Assembly: GCA_943704425.1 (NCBI GenBank)
Contig: CALSCP010000969.1
Span: 1 to 32,505, forward strand
Reading direction: 5' to 3'
DNA length: 32,505 nucleotides
Source of the DNA: Ministeria vibrans ATCC 50519
Taxonomy: Eukaryota; Opisthokonta; Filasterea
In this document: positions 18,844 through 29,739 of the stretch, one piece after another
Numbering within the stretch: position 1 is the stretch's first letter
Layout: the number at the start of each line of letters is the position of its first letter
Made by a program: the position numbers and the translations under genes
Notes under the pieces: generated by a model
The model's input: only the letters and a program-made list of their open reading frames with translations
Database searches by the model: none
What the model was told of the DNA's origin: nothing

Positions 18844-19289
18844 GTTTAACTGTGTAATGAAGAATAATTGTGTTTAAAAGCGGAAAATTACGTGATTGAC
18901 GTCTTCTATTGAATTTTATTTTATCATTGGTGTGTGAGTGAGTGTTTGTGTGAGTGAGTGTGAGTGTGAGTGAGTGTGAGTGTGACTGTGTGACTGTGTG
19001 ACTGTGTGACTGTGTGAGTNNNNNNNNNNNNNNNNNNNNNNNNNNNNNNNNNNNNNNNNNNNNNNNNNNNNNNNNNNNNNNNNNNNNNNNNNNNNNNNNN
19101 NNNNNNNNNNNNNNNNNNNNNNNNNNNNNNNNNNNNNNNNNNNNNNNNNNNNNNNNNNNNNNNNNNNNNNNNNNNNNNNNNNNNNNNNNNNNNNNNNNNN
19201 NNNNNNNNNNNNNNNNNNNNNNNNNNNNNNNNNNNNNNNNNNNNNNNNNNNNNNNNNNNNNNNNNNNNNNNNNNNNNNNNNNNNNNATC
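18844..19289. other. intergenic region with octamer repeat and assembly gap
   Basis: After the RMND5 stop comes a GT-rich simple-repeat region (about 18930-19019) ending in several copies of an 8-nt unit (gtgtgact). It runs straight into a gap of 267 N (19020-19286). The gap is probably where the assembler failed on the repeat, and its true length is unknown. The questin-oxidase-like gene starts three bases after the gap, so its promoter is unseen. Confidence 0.9.
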
Positions 19290-20537
19290 ATGTCTGACCC
19301 CAAAACATCCCTAGAGCTACAAACACTTCTTGACCGATCGAAAGAGTTCCACATTGTCTACGGCGGCTTCCTTGCGAACCACCTTACGCATGTTCTACTT
19401 GCGATCCACCAGCTCGGCGGTAGGCCATTATCCTCCTCCATCCTTCTCATCACCCATTCCTGTAGGCTCTGTAGATAGACTCCGCGAGCTGTTTGACATC
19501 CATGTCAAGCATACAGGGTAAAATTTCAAAAAAACAAGTTGTGTCTTTGGTTTGCATTTTAGTCAACCAGCATTCGCAATTTCACACTGAATAGGTATGG
19601 CGTTCTCAAAGCACTGCCAGCAGCCGAGTTGGAGCTCGACGAGTCCACTTGGCGCGATCTCAAGGGCAAGCGACAAGACTACGCTGCGCTGTTTGCCTTC
19701 TTTCAGCACGAAGTGGGTGAACTTGGCGTGGCGCGTGCCATTGCGGCGTATTTGCCCGAATTCAGCGACAGCATCCCCACAGGGGCCTTCCACTGCCTCA
19801 TCCAGACCGGGTTTGGGGTGTGTGCTGGCAATGCAACTGCCGTCGCGTCAGGTCTAGCGTATTTTGCGTTTGTGTTTGACGACTTAGTGGCAGTTGCAGA
19901 TGACGCTGCTCCTTTCTGTGCTGACGACGCCACGCTGTCTCCTGCACGCGTGTTTGAGAGCGTCCACGCCGACGCAGAACTAGATCATGCCTTTGATGGC
20001 ATGGTGGTGACGGGAAGTACATTTTCGGCGGGAATGAAGTGGCTGCACGAGAAACCCGACGTGTGTGCTCAGCTGAACCGTCACGCAGACCGCTGGAGGC
20101 CCAGCGTCACCGACATTCCACTGCTAGCCAAGACGCTCATTCACCTCTTCTACGCGACCGGCGGCACTGGATTTTTCACACTGCACACACTCACAGCACT
20201 CTTTGCACTGCGACAGTGTCTGCCACTGCTCAGCCCCACTGCGTGTGTCCGCCTCCTCCGCTCCTTCCTACGCAGCGTGTTGTACGCCTATGCGATTCTC
20301 GGTCGTCCCGCCATCTCCTACGATCTTGACTTACCGTCTGACGGCGACTGGTCTGCGCTTGTGTCGCGCGCCATTGACTCCAACGACGAGCACATCCCCA
20401 AAATTATCTTTGTCTCTCGTCTGTTTGCTCAGCTTGACTGCCATGACGATCCACACACCGCAAGCTTATACCACACGTGTGCCCAATTGACTCTTGATCG
20501 CATTTCAACTCCAACCAGTTGGAATTTTGCAATGTAA
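19290..20537 (+). CDS. questin-oxidase-like family protein
   Basis: This belongs to the questin oxidase-like family (once DUF4243), whose characterised fungal members perform Baeyer-Villiger-type ring cleavage of anthraquinones. Most family members outside fungi have no known substrate. Exons: 19290-19419, 19466-19517, 19595-20537, with introns of 46 and 77 nt, 374 residues. Family features: an N-terminal FLANHLTHVLLAIHQLGGS helix, WRDLKGKRQDY, then GVARAIAAYLPEF and GAFHCLIQTGFG, then ALIHLFYATGGTGFFTLHTLTALFALR. Conserved His residues lie in each of these blocks. No signal peptide or membrane segment is obvious. The start ATG lies three bases after the N gap, and the N-terminus looks complete for the family, but an earlier start or exon in the gap cannot be ruled out. 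No biosynthetic neighbours are present. Confidence 0.8.
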
Positions 20538-20785
20538 ACATAATAATATATTTTTTGTTTTATTTTTCTTATTATAATTATTATTTCGTGTGTCGTTTAA
20601 CATTGTTTGCTTATGTATCTCAAATTTTACCTGTATCACGATTTTCAGACTGCAGAGGAGATCTCGAATTTGTCTATGGTGGGATTTGTTCGGTGACACT
20701 ACTTTGACACTAATTGCACTATTTGAATAAGAAGAATGATTTAGGACTTAAACTTCTCATATTTTTCTTTCGTCACAGTTCGGAA

Positions 20786-21136
20786 ATGGATCAACATCGT
20801 CAAAGACCAAAGGACTTTGACGAACGGATGCGGTGCAAGCGCGAAGTTCTTCGACGCGCCTCACGACCGTTAAACGACATTGTGTTCAAAACAGAGAGTC
20901 TTGAAGGTCTCTTTGCGTCCCGTTGCGCCTCTCCTGTTACTGCCTAACACCCTTGCTCTGCAGCGTCGCTCAGTGACTGCACGGACATCCTCTCAGAGGC
21001 GGCCAGTCCCGACAACAAACGGCCCGAATACGCACAGGTCATTGTGTCGTCCATTGTCATCTCCACACTCCTCTTTCTCACCTACCACGCACACTTTTAC
21101 GCAACATCCGATGATGCCCAGGCCCATAGGCTTTGA
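20786..21136 (+). CDS. small single-pass membrane protein, 97 aa, unrecognised
   Basis: Two exons, 20786-20906 and 20964-21136 (57-nt intron, gtctct...ctgcag), in frame. The first 60 residues are charged and probably helical (FDERMRCKREVLRRASRPLND...). One hydrophobic segment at about 64-81 (AQVIVSSIVISTLLFLTY) is followed by a short polar tail, giving a tail-anchored or single-pass topology with no signal peptide. I do not recognise the family. Exon 1 lies in GC-mixed sequence and the junction keeps a long open frame, which supports a real gene, but the small size leaves doubt. Confidence 0.55.
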
Positions 21137-21560
21137 AATAGACGGGGGCAGGGAGCAAAGGGAGATTGTATATCAAATCTATTGTAACATACTCTCAGTT
21201 TTTACTCTACATTCCCTTCACAAGACTCCAATGTTGTGAGTGCCCCGCCACTCACTCGTTTCCAAATGCGCTCAACCACGATTGCCTTGTGTGTGTGTGT
21301 GTGTCTTGTTCATCTCGTGCAGTGTTTTGTGCAGTGACATGGTCGTGACTCCAGTGAGTGAACGCTTGACTCAAGTGCGCTCTTCTTCCAGTCGGATGAG
21401 TGGTGTACTTAGGCTTCATGACCACCGTCCCATACGCCTTGGTTATCGACACCTGCTCGTGCGACATGTAACTGCGCAACTTATTCTTTTGTGTACCATT
21501 GGGTCACAACGACAATACGTTCCGTCTGCATTGTTACGTCTTATTCTAGTACACACTTGA
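21137..21560. other. intergenic region between small membrane protein and SET
   Basis: 424 nt between convergent stops. It holds a short GT microsatellite (about 21290-21304) and no frame with coding character. Both genes' 3' ends must lie here. I see nothing else. Confidence 0.6.
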
Positions 21561-22526
21561 TTACTCTCCATCCTCCTCGTCCTCGTCCTCGTCCTCGTTC
21601 TCGTCCTCGTCCTCATCCTCCTCACCAAAGTCCTCCTCCTCACCAAACTCACCCTCATCCTCCCCTTCCTCTTCCTGCGAGTACTGCAGCGGGTTTGGCC
21701 AGATCTCCTCCTTGATGAGCTCTGCCAGTTCCATGCACTCGGTGCTGTTGCTAGCGAGCCAGGCAAAAAACGCTGACTCGCGCCCATCGTCATCCTCCTC
21801 TTCCTCATCGTCATCCTCCGGACCCGCCTCGTCATCGGCAGGGCGCCTACGCTTCTCTCCGACCTTGCTTGGGTCGGTGGCGGACGCGGGTAGCGGCTCC
21901 AGCAGTGACTTGCCTTCCTTCCAGGTGATCTCCGGCACCGTCACCTCCACGGCGGACGTCTCGCTGTTGACGCGAAACTCCTTGACGAGCGTGCCTGCCG
22001 CCAAGTAGTCGTTGTCGCCAAAGGTGAACTGGATCGCATATCCGCTCTTGATGTCGGCATTCTCGACGACAAACACATCCTGCAGGTGTTCGATGGCGGG
22101 AATGTCACGCGCACTCACGAACTCATTGAGCGCCGCGTGAGACAGGAAAAGATCCAGCCAGAAGTGTGGGATCTGCTGCAGGAGCTTGGAGCGCTCCTGG
22201 TAGTGTGGAAGGCGTTTGACGTTGAATGCAGACTCAATCTGAGGGGGAAAAATGCGTTCAACGTGTGTGTGCTGAGAGTGCTGAGAGTGCTGAGAGAGTG
22301 TGTGTGTGTGCTGTACCTTGAGAATCTCTTCGCTGGCCTCCTCTTGCAGTGACTCAAGCGCCGTCTGGACCTACACACGCGGCAGGAGGGCGTGCAAGGG
22401 AGCGGGTGAGGGGCGTGGAGGGGTTTGGAACGGAACGAGAACCTTTTCAATTGCTTGCAGAGTTTCCTCAAAGGCCTGGCCTTCGTGTCCCTCAGCATCA
22501 GGGTCAACGTGTTGTCTCTTCGACAT
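21561..22526 (-). CDS. SET: SET / NAP-family histone chaperone
   Basis: SET (TAF-I, yeast Vps75-like) is a nuclear NAP-family histone chaperone. Exons: 22526-22443, 22370-22317, 22238-21561 (introns of 72 and 78 nt), 271 residues. It starts with a short N-terminal segment and a dimerisation helix (VQTALESLQEEASEEILKIE). Typical blocks follow: HYQERSKLLQQIPHFWLDLF, DIPAIEHLQDVFVVEN, SGYAIQFTFGDNDYLAAGTL and WKEGKSLL. Then comes FFAWL in place of the usual SFFTWF block, then IKEEIWPNPLQY. It ends in a long Glu/Asp tail of about 45 residues, the SET hallmark. The second intron contains tandem agagtgctg/tgtg repeats. The gene starts 70 nt from the divergent uL23m start. Confidence 0.92.
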
Positions 22527-22596
22527 GGCGATCAGAGAAGAAATAATAATGAGTGATCAGTAAATAAAATCATTTTTTTTTACCTTATTTCTGAGC

Positions 22597-23326
22597 ATGC
22601 GAACCCGTGCACTGCCTCAGAAGGTGTCACTCCTTCCCAACTGGTTTATCAAGTGTGTCAGACCAGGAAAGCCTGTCCCGAGAAATGCTGTACGATTTTT
22701 TTTCGTTTTCATTTTCAGAACGTCTCTCTTTCTGTCTCTCTCTCACTCTCTCTCTCTCGTCTGTTCTTTCCCGGCAACTCACACACGCGCTCTCTGCCTC
22801 ACTGTCTAGGTCCAGTTCCACGTGCCCCTGTCCATGACCAAATTCGACCTCAGCTGCTACCTTGAGCGCATATACGACGTGCGAGTGGGTCTCGTCGAAA
22901 CGGTACGCAAAACTCCATTTTCCTCTCTTTGTTTGCGACTTGTGCCCTCACCGCACGCCACCAATGCACCCCTGTGTGTCAGCCACGTGGGCAGTGCCGT
23001 GGGGCGTCCGTGGAATACGGCTGTGACTTGTCTGTTCTTTATAATGAGACTGACAGTTTATGATTCTGCACTCCACGAGTCAACTTGTCGAAGCGTTGTC
23101 TTTATTCTGTAGTCTCATACGTTAAAATCCTGATAAACACATGTCACGTCTCTTTTACACAGCTGGTTCGCGTCGGTCGTATGTCGCGTGACCGCGAAAC
23201 AGGGCAAATCAGAAGAGGTCCGAGCACCAAAGTGGTAAGCACACATTTCAAGCACACTACTTACACACACACACACGCCATGTGCACATCACACACCACA
23301 CACACACACACGACTTATGTACCACA

Positions 23327-23405
<79 letters not shown>

Positions 23406-23621
23406 AATGTTGTCACACACCCTTTACATACACTAAAAAAAGCACAAATTTTGAACAAAAACTGACCACTGCATCTTTACCAGGCAACGGTGTATCTAAA
23501 GGAAGGCACATTCAAGTTCCCCGATGTATCTGCGCTCTTCAACTTTCCTCTCGAAGACGGACAGGATACGCAAATTGACGACGGAAAGGACAAGAAGAAG
23601 AAGAAGAAGAAGAAGCAGTAG
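22597..23621 (+). CDS. MRPL23: mitochondrial ribosomal protein uL23m (MRPL23)
   Basis: uL23m is a mitochondrial large-subunit protein near the exit tunnel. Exons: 22597-22689, 22810-22902, 23163-23234, 23484-23621, all phase 0, 131 residues. It opens with a basic N-terminus that could serve as a targeting sequence. Then come VQFHVPLSMTKFDLSCYLERIYDV, where the family has V-P-x-x-x-T-K-x-x-[IV]-x-x-Y-L-x-x-I-Y, and VRVGRMSRDRETGQIRR and YLKEGTFKFPDVSALF. The C-terminus is a poly-Lys run of about ten residues (gaagaa repeats), unusual but common in low-complexity tails here. Intron 3 contains the long AC microsatellite. Exon 4 ends in TAG, confirming that TAG is used as a stop. Confidence 0.88.
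23333..23404. repeat. (AC)n microsatellite
   Basis: About 72 nt of near-pure AC repeat in uL23m intron 3 (23235-23483), flanked by more AC-rich sequence on the left. Typical of a simple dinucleotide repeat; likely length-polymorphic. Confidence 0.97.
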
Positions 23622-23757
23622 GAGGTCTACTATTTCTCAATCATAATTATGTACAAAATAATACGTCTTTTTTTTTTTTAAATTTGCCCGAAGGCAAATG
23701 TTTTTTGGGGTTTCTTTATTTTTTTTTTGCAAGTTTGTTACAGTACGTTACAAGTGA

Positions 23758-24867
23758 TCAGGCCTTGAGTGCTTTGATCTGCTCTTTGAGCTGCTGGCGG
23801 GCCGGTCGGACAGACTGCCGGGCCTCTTTGCGCTCGTGTGGGCTCATGGCGCGCACTTTCTGGCGGAGCGCGCGCATCTCCTGGCGGATTTGGTCCAGCT
23901 GCTGTTGTTTGTCTGTGGGGGATGTCGCAAGAGTCGCCTCTGCGTCCTCAACGGCACGCTTGAGCTGAGTCATGTTCATGCCGTCGTCGGTGGTTGATGT
24001 TGCTGATGTAGTTCCGTCGTCGTTGTCACTGTCGTCCGAGTCAGAGTCGTCCGAGGAAGTCTGTTGTTTGTTCTGGCGCGCAGCTTTGCGTGCCGCCTTG
24101 CGCTCCGCCTTGACCGCCTGGCGCTGCGCCTTGGCTTCTTGGCGCGCTGCCTTGAGTGCCTCGCGCAGCTCTTGGATCTTCTTGTTGAGCGGAACGGTCT
24201 CGGTGTCGTTGGCGGTGGTGTCTTCGTCCTCGAGCTCCCCCTCGTCATCGTCGCCGGTTTTGGTGGTGGCGGCGGTCAGGAGCGTCTTTTGGCGTTCGTT
24301 GAGAGCTCGCATCTTGGAACGCATGTCGGTGATGGCCTGCTCGCGCTCGAGACGAATCTTCTCAAGCTCATCGGTCTGCTCGGGCGTCAGATGCTGCTTG
24401 GCGCGTCCGGCGTGGAACTTGCGTACGCAGCCAGCACCGCCGCGTCCGCCCCATGGACCGTGATGGTGTCCACGGTGGTGGAAGTGAGGCGGGTGAGCAA
24501 CGTGCTCTGCAGCAGCCGGGCCGTGTTGGTAGTGGAAGTGTCCACCATGGCCCCAGCAATGGCCAGTGCCACCGCCGCGACCACCAGCTCCGCCGCCGCC
24601 GCCATGGCCGCCGCCGCCGCCGCCGCCGCCGCCACCGCCGCCGCCACCGCCGCCATGGCGACCACCGCCGCCACCACCATGGCAACCGCCGCCGCCACCG
24701 TGGTGTCCGTGGTGTCCGTGGTGTCCGTGGTGGCGATGATGGGGAAACGCGGGAGGAGCGCCTCCTTCGGCGGAGGGCTCAAAATGCGGCGGGAATGGCG
24801 TAGGCTCAAAAGCAGGAGTGCACATGGCTGGAGTTGAGTTGGTTGTTTGTTTGGTATCGGTATACAT
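23758..24867 (-). CDS. His/Gly-rich, coiled-coil protein, 369 aa, unrecognised
   Basis: Single exon; the start is the first true ATG at 24867. Residues about 40-140 are His/Gly-rich: HHGHHGHHGHHGGGGG, then long Gly runs with scattered His and Cys, then HFHHRGHHHGPWGG. This could bind Zn, Ni or Cu, but that is inference. The second half is charged and helical: KQHLTPEQTDELEKIRLE, an LTxxQ-type opening seen in metal-stress proteins such as Spy/ZraP, then Lys/Arg/Ala-rich coiled coils, an acidic SDDSDSDDSDNDD stretch and a final basic helix. No signal peptide or membrane segment. Function unknown. The Gly codons (GGC/GGT repeats) read as poly-Ala on the opposite strand, which is a shadow frame. 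Confidence 0.75.
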   Translation of the reverse strand: MYTDTKQTTNSTPAMCTPAFEPTPFPPHFEPSAEGGAPPAFPHHRHHGHHGHHGHHGGGGGCHGGGGGGRHGGGGGGGGGGGGGGGGHGGGGGAGGRGGGTGHCWGHGGHFHYQHGPAAAEHVAHPPHFHHRGHHHGPWGGRGGAGCVRKFHAGRAKQHLTPEQTDELEKIRLEREQAITDMRSKMRALNERQKTLLTAATTKTGDDDEGELEDEDTTANDTETVPLNKKIQELREALKAARQEAKAQRQAVKAERKAARKAARQNKQQTSSDDSDSDDSDNDDGTTSATSTTDDGMNMTQLKRAVEDAEATLATSPTDKQQQLDQIRQEMRALRQKVRAMSPHERKEARQSVRPARQQLKEQIKALKA

Positions 24868-25341
24868 GAAAGTGGGTGAAAAAAATGACTGATAATTCAA
24901 TTATTTCGCGCTTTTATACTTTTGGTCTTGGCGACGTTGGCGGACGATTGAAAAATTCCCCGCCAAGAACGTCGAAGAACGTTTGTTTTTCGAATTCCCA
25001 AGACCACACGACTTGTTTTCACCACGCGTGCACGCCCACGCATGCAAAAACATGTACTACAGTGTAATCAATGTGGAGCGCTTGGCGTATACAGCTCTCT
25101 GTAGGCGTAGGCAGATGTTTTTCAAAACGAGATGGTCGAGCAAACTGTATTTGGAAAAAAATTAAGTCAGTATAGAGAAGAATAGGGATGTTTTTTCTAC
25201 TAAGGGCGAGAACAGGCTGTCGAGTGAGAATGTGAGATGAGGTTACAATGAGAGTCGTTGGAGGTGGGTGTTTCTGGTGGTATTTTCAAATGGTATAGAA
25301 CGACTGAGAGAAATCTCCAAAAAGTATATAATTATGTAGCT
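24868..25341. other. intergenic region upstream of the His/Gly-rich gene
   Basis: 474 nt between the His/Gly gene start and the RPAC1 stop; both genes are on the minus strand. It would hold the promoter of the former and the terminator of the latter. I looked for tRNA-like or small-frame signals and saw none I can support. Confidence 0.5.
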
Positions 25342-27345
25342 TTACTCAGCTGCTGCCGCCGTCGCAGCAGCAGCACTCGCCTTCTTGCGCTTTCCCTTCT
25401 TGACCGGCTTCTCCGTCGACTCATCCTCCGCGTCACTCGCACCAGCACCTGCACCATCTTCGCCAGTTGCCATGGCACCACCACCCCCATCACCGCCCGC
25501 AATGGCCCGTTGCAGTCCCAACTGTGCTGCGGCGCACTTTTGCCCCAGAATGCGCAGTGCCTCAGTCACAAGCACTGCCGGAGGCAGAATCCCAGTGCTC
25601 TCCACGTCAACTGAAACACAAATAGTACGTATATGTTAGCATTGAGTTTGAGTAAGCAAATTTAGAGATTGAGTGAGATGGGGAGTGACTCAGTGAAAGA
25701 AAGAACGAAAGAGAGAGTTGCTTACAAATGAAATGATCTGGAGCCCGTTCGACGGAAACCTTTCCAGTAAATTCCTCGTGACGGAACACTTCGCGACTCA
25801 TTGTGCATTTGCGCGGGTCATCCACAAACGCAACTAAAAACCGTACATTGAAAAGTGAGTGAGTGTGAGAGATTGATTGGGAAAGAGCGAGTGGTTTTAG
25901 AATGTGTGAATGGATTGAACAGAATGAATGAGAGTGACTTATGTTTCTCTTCGAACCTCCCTGATCGTTGATTCCAATGACACCCTTGACAAAACAGTCT
26001 CTGAGGCGCACTGCAGCATCGCCCTTGATTGTTTCGAGCAATGTAATCTTGGGGAGCAGACGGTATGAAGCTGTGCCAACTGGAGACCACTTGGCGTGCG
26101 TGCGCCCAATGCCTGACAGGGAGAAACAAGGAGTGTGAGTGTGATTGTGTGCAAATTATTGATGACAAAAACTAGGGCTATTGTAACACAATTTTTAAAT
26201 GTATTGGGGGGTTTTTGGGAGGGTAAAAAGCAAGACGTTTCTAATTTTCAACTTGCTTGTTAGGGATTCGCTGAAATGTCAACTCTGTTACCTTTTGCGC
26301 AGTGGAGAGTCACGTCAATTTCCTGACCGGGGCGCAACTTGGCCACGAGAATGTCTGGATCCGCAACGACACAGCCCATTGGACCGCCCACCAGAGTCTC
26401 TTGGGACCCCAATGCGTTCCATTCGATTTGTCGCGCGTAAACCTGAAACCCCCTCGCGTCTTTAATTTGCCTTTTTGATTTTTTGCTTCAGTCGAACCTT
26501 TGAGTTTTTGTAGCGGTGATCCGGGTTGGTCTCATCTGCGGCAGCTTGTGGGTTCTTTTCGCATCTAATGCACACACAAAAAGAAATTAAAACCTTGACA
26601 AATAATTAATCATGCTCTGACTTGATTTTCAACTTGAACTCAAGCGTGTCCTTGTCTGTCGGATCGGCCTTTCCGGTCGGTCGGTAGTTGAACAGTCTCG
26701 GGTCGACTTTGATGGGAATGAGTCCCAGTCTAAGCAGCAGGAGAGGCGTGGTTGGGGTTGAGACGACGTGTGACTGTGCGATCGCATCCAAACGAAACTC
26801 TACCTGTGCGCCAGCACCTCGTCCTGGATGATGCTGGTGTTCTTGGCTATGTACACATCTTCAATGGCCATCGTGGGCACTTCGGCAATGAGAATGCGGC
26901 GCACAGCATTGGCAAAGGACGCGTCCACGCCGATCATGTCAAACTGCAAAAGAGAGAGCGACGACTCGCCAGCGAATCAGCGCCTGGCACCCCCCCACCC
27001 CGCCACCAGCCCCCCTCCCTGGACGGGTGCTCTCCCGTTGTACTACCTGTAGGTCTCTTCCGTCGTCGCTCAGTGTCTTAAAGTCGACCTTGAAGTTTCT
27101 TTGAAAGCTGCAAGAGAGAACATGAGAAAGGCGGAAACGCACGAGGCAGCGGGAAGCGCCCACACGACAGAGAGTAGTGGGGCTGTAGTAGGTAGCGAGG
27201 GACCAGAGGGCCCGTCGGGGGAGTGGAGAGGGGAAGACTGTAAGAATTTCGCGTACAGCTCAAGAGGCGTTGCGTCTTGTCGCCCAGCATTGGGAGCAGG
27301 TAGATTTGTCACACCGGCGCCTGTCACAATGATGCGACCGGCCAT
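25342..27345 (-). CDS. POLR1C: RPAC1 (AC40), shared subunit of RNA polymerases I and III
   Basis: RPAC1 is the alpha-like assembly subunit of RNA polymerases I and III, pairing with AC19. Nine exons, all in frame: 27345-27257, 27107-27047, 26943-26804, 26729-26622, 26564-26498, 26442-26292, 26112-25957, 25833-25726, 25610-25342, 382 residues. Family blocks: [103 protein letters not shown], and [12 protein letters not shown]. The C-terminus adds a Gly/Ala/Lys-rich tail of about 50 residues beyond the family end ([17 protein letters not shown]). The exon 2 junction (two leftover bases, CT+C) is supported by FQRNFKVDF. It diverges from TPP1 across only 76 nt. Confidence 0.95.
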
Positions 27346-27421
27346 AGTGATTAGTGAAGAAAAAGAAATTAATTTTGATTTTGATCTTCAAAAAATCAAT
27401 TTTATTCAATCCTTTTGTAAG
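27346..27421. promoter_or_regulatory. divergent promoter region between RPAC1 and TPP1
   Basis: Only 76 nt separate the two start codons. The sequence is AT-rich, with an imperfect inverted repeat: ttgatttt and aaaaatcaa flank a short spacer around 27374-27400. Both transcripts must start within or beyond this short stretch, so the promoters probably overlap each other or the leaders are very short. Confidence 0.5.
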
Positions 27422-29739
27422 ATGAAGACCGCCACCGTTGTCCTCCTCTTCGCCGCGTGCGCCTTTGCCGCACCCATCGTGCCTACCGACTGGCTCCAGT
27501 GGGGCTCTGCGACGGCCGATGGTGCTCTCACCTTTGACATTGCGCTCCATCTCCGCAACGGAGAGCTCCTCTCCAAGCTCGTCATGGACGTCAGCGACCC
27601 CAAGAGCTCCGCCTACGGTATGATCCTTCTCTCTGCGATGTGTCTTCTTTCTTTTTCCCTTTTTTTTTTTTTTTTTGTTCATCTTCGCTCTCTCTTCGTT
27701 TTCCAAACAATGACTCGTTTGGGCCTTTGCGATCACCACCGCGCGTCTGCATGGCCCGCCAGCGCATGCAAGGCGACCCTGGGCGTCGACTTCAGCCCTC
27801 CGCGGCCCTCCTTCGTCTGGTCCCGTGATCCTGTCACCCTTTTTTTGTGTGTTTGTTTGTCATCGACATTGCAAAAACTGCTCTCTCTCCCTCAAATACC
27901 CCGTCTCTCTCTCCGCTTCTGAGCACACGCACCCTCGATTGCACCCACTGGTCGTATGGCTCCCGCATGTTCCGTTGATTCTCTTTGCTTATTATGTGAT
28001 CACTGTGTTTTTTTTTTTGATCGTGATTGTTCTCCCTTTTCCGTTTTTAGGCGATTTCCTCACTGGAAAGGACCTCGAAGAGCTCACCGGTGCCACTGAT
28101 GAGGCCATCGCCGCCGTCTCCGCCTGGGTTGCCGTAAGATTCTTTAGTTTCTTTCTTTCTTTCTTTTTTCTTCGTTTTTGTTCTCATTATTATTTTTTAT
28201 ATTCTTCCTTTCTTTCTTCTTTGCAGACCCACGGTGGCAGCGTCTCGGTGACCGCCCTCCGCGGCATGATCCGCACCACCATGACTGTGTCGCAGATTGA
28301 GAAGATGCTCCAGATTTCGCTGTCCGAGTTCACCCACACGCGCACTGCGTCGCGCATTGTGCGCACTCTGGACGCGCCCGTCATCCCCGACGAGCTCAAG
28401 CAGCACATTGACGTCGTCTACGGCCTCACCTCGTTCCCCATCATCCGTGACCTCAAGTTCCACAACGCCCCCGAGGTCGACTCGGTCACTCCGTCGCTTC
28501 TGCGCACTCTCTACGGCGTCAACGAGGCCTACACCGGCAGCTCCAAGTCGCAGCAGGCTCTCGCCGAGTTCCAGTCGCAGTCCTACTCTCCCACCGATCT
28601 CAAGAAGTTCCTCGCCGATTTCTCTCTCCCCGACCAGGTCATGGTCAACGAGACTGGCAACCACGATACCGGCCACGGAATCGAGGTACAGCGACAGCGA
28701 CCGACCAACAAACAAACAACCAACGCCTTTCTCACACACCTATTTTTGTACTTTGTTTCCTTCTTAGGCCAACCTCGACGTGCAGTACATCATGGCTATG
28801 GGCCAGCTGATCCCCACCGACTTCTACCTCCACCAGGGTATGCAGTTCGATCTCATTGGCTGGATCACTTCCGTTGAGGTGTCACCCACCCTCCAGAACG
28901 TCCGTGTCTGGTCTGTCTCGTACGGCGAGGCCCTCGAGGCTGTCACCGTCGAGTACGCCCAGCGTCTCGACCAGGAGTTTCAGAAGGTTGCCGTCCTCGG
29001 CACCTCCATCATCTTTGCTAGCGGTAAGGAGAGGAGGGTGTAGGAGTGATTCGTTTAGGCAAATCTCTTAAATCAAACAAAACAACAAACAAACCCCGAC
29101 TGAACCATTACTTCTACTCTCTCTTTTCCTTACAATTCAACTGCAGGTGACAGCGGTGTCTACTCGCGCACCGGTGGCTTCACCAAGTTCCACCCGTCAT
29201 TCCCGGCATGCTTGCCCACCGTCACTGCCGTCGGCGCGACGCAGCTCGACAACGGCGAGGAGAAGCAGGGTGTCAGCTGGTCCGGCGGTGGCTTCTCCTA
29301 CTCCAACTACTTCACACGCCCCACCTACCAGGACTCGGCTGTCAACGGCTACCTCAACAGCGGCGTTGCTCTGCCCCCCTCCGACATGTGGGACTCCAAG
29401 GGTCGCGCCTTCCCCGACGTCTCTGCCCAGGGCGTCAACTACCAGATTGTCGAGCGTGGCGTCAAGACTGGTGTCTCAGGCACCAGCGCCGCCTGCCCCT
29501 GCTTCGCCGGCATCGTCGCTCTTATCAACGACCACCGTTTGGCCGCCGGCAAGAAGGCCCTCGGCTTCCTCAACCCCTTCCTCTACCAGAATGCCGATGC
29601 GCTCAACGACATCACCGAGGGCACCAACAGCAACGGCCACCAGTACGGCTTCACCGCCACCAAGGGCTTCGACCCCGTCACCGGCCTCGGTACCCCCAAC
29701 TACCCCAAGCTCAAGGCCGCCGCCATGGCTCTTCCTTGA
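27422..29739 (+). CDS. TPP1: tripeptidyl-peptidase I-like sedolisin (S53)
   Basis: Sedolisin-family acid serine protease that removes tripeptides from protein N-termini in lysosome-like compartments or outside the cell. Exons: 27422-27617, 28051-28133, 28227-28685, 28768-29023, 29147-29739, 528 residues. A signal peptide (MKTATVVLLFAACAFAAP) is followed by a pro-region (about 20-190) with the usual SAYGDFLTGKDLEEL block. The catalytic triad is E246 and D250 (EANLD, the Glu ending exon 3) and S445 (SGTSAACP). The oxyanion Asp is D333 (ASGDSG, split by an intron). The Ca-binding region (DITEG...GFDPVTGLGTPNY) is at the C-terminus. Human TPP1 uses E272, D276, D360 and S475, a consistent offset of 26-30. 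Intron 1 (433 nt) is unusually long and contains a GC-rich middle. Strong coding bias toward C-ending codons suggests high expression. Confidence 0.95.

Noticed and set aside
18940-19019. GT-rich octamer repeat as a possible telomere
   Set aside because: The unit (gtgtgact) is not a known telomere repeat, it is internal to the scaffold, and genes follow beyond the gap.
18782-19478. Frames on both strands that run through the N gap
   Set aside because: Runs of N hide the sequence; the frame continuity is an artefact.
20640-20706. Possible third copy of the paired upstream element
   Set aside because: It shares only tttgtctatgg plus a short GG-rich stretch. The rest does not align, so chance is likely.
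24064-24837. Plus-strand 257-codon frame with poly-Ala and poly-Val runs
   Set aside because: It is the antisense shadow of the Gly/His codons of the minus-strand gene; Gly GGC repeats read as Ala GCC.
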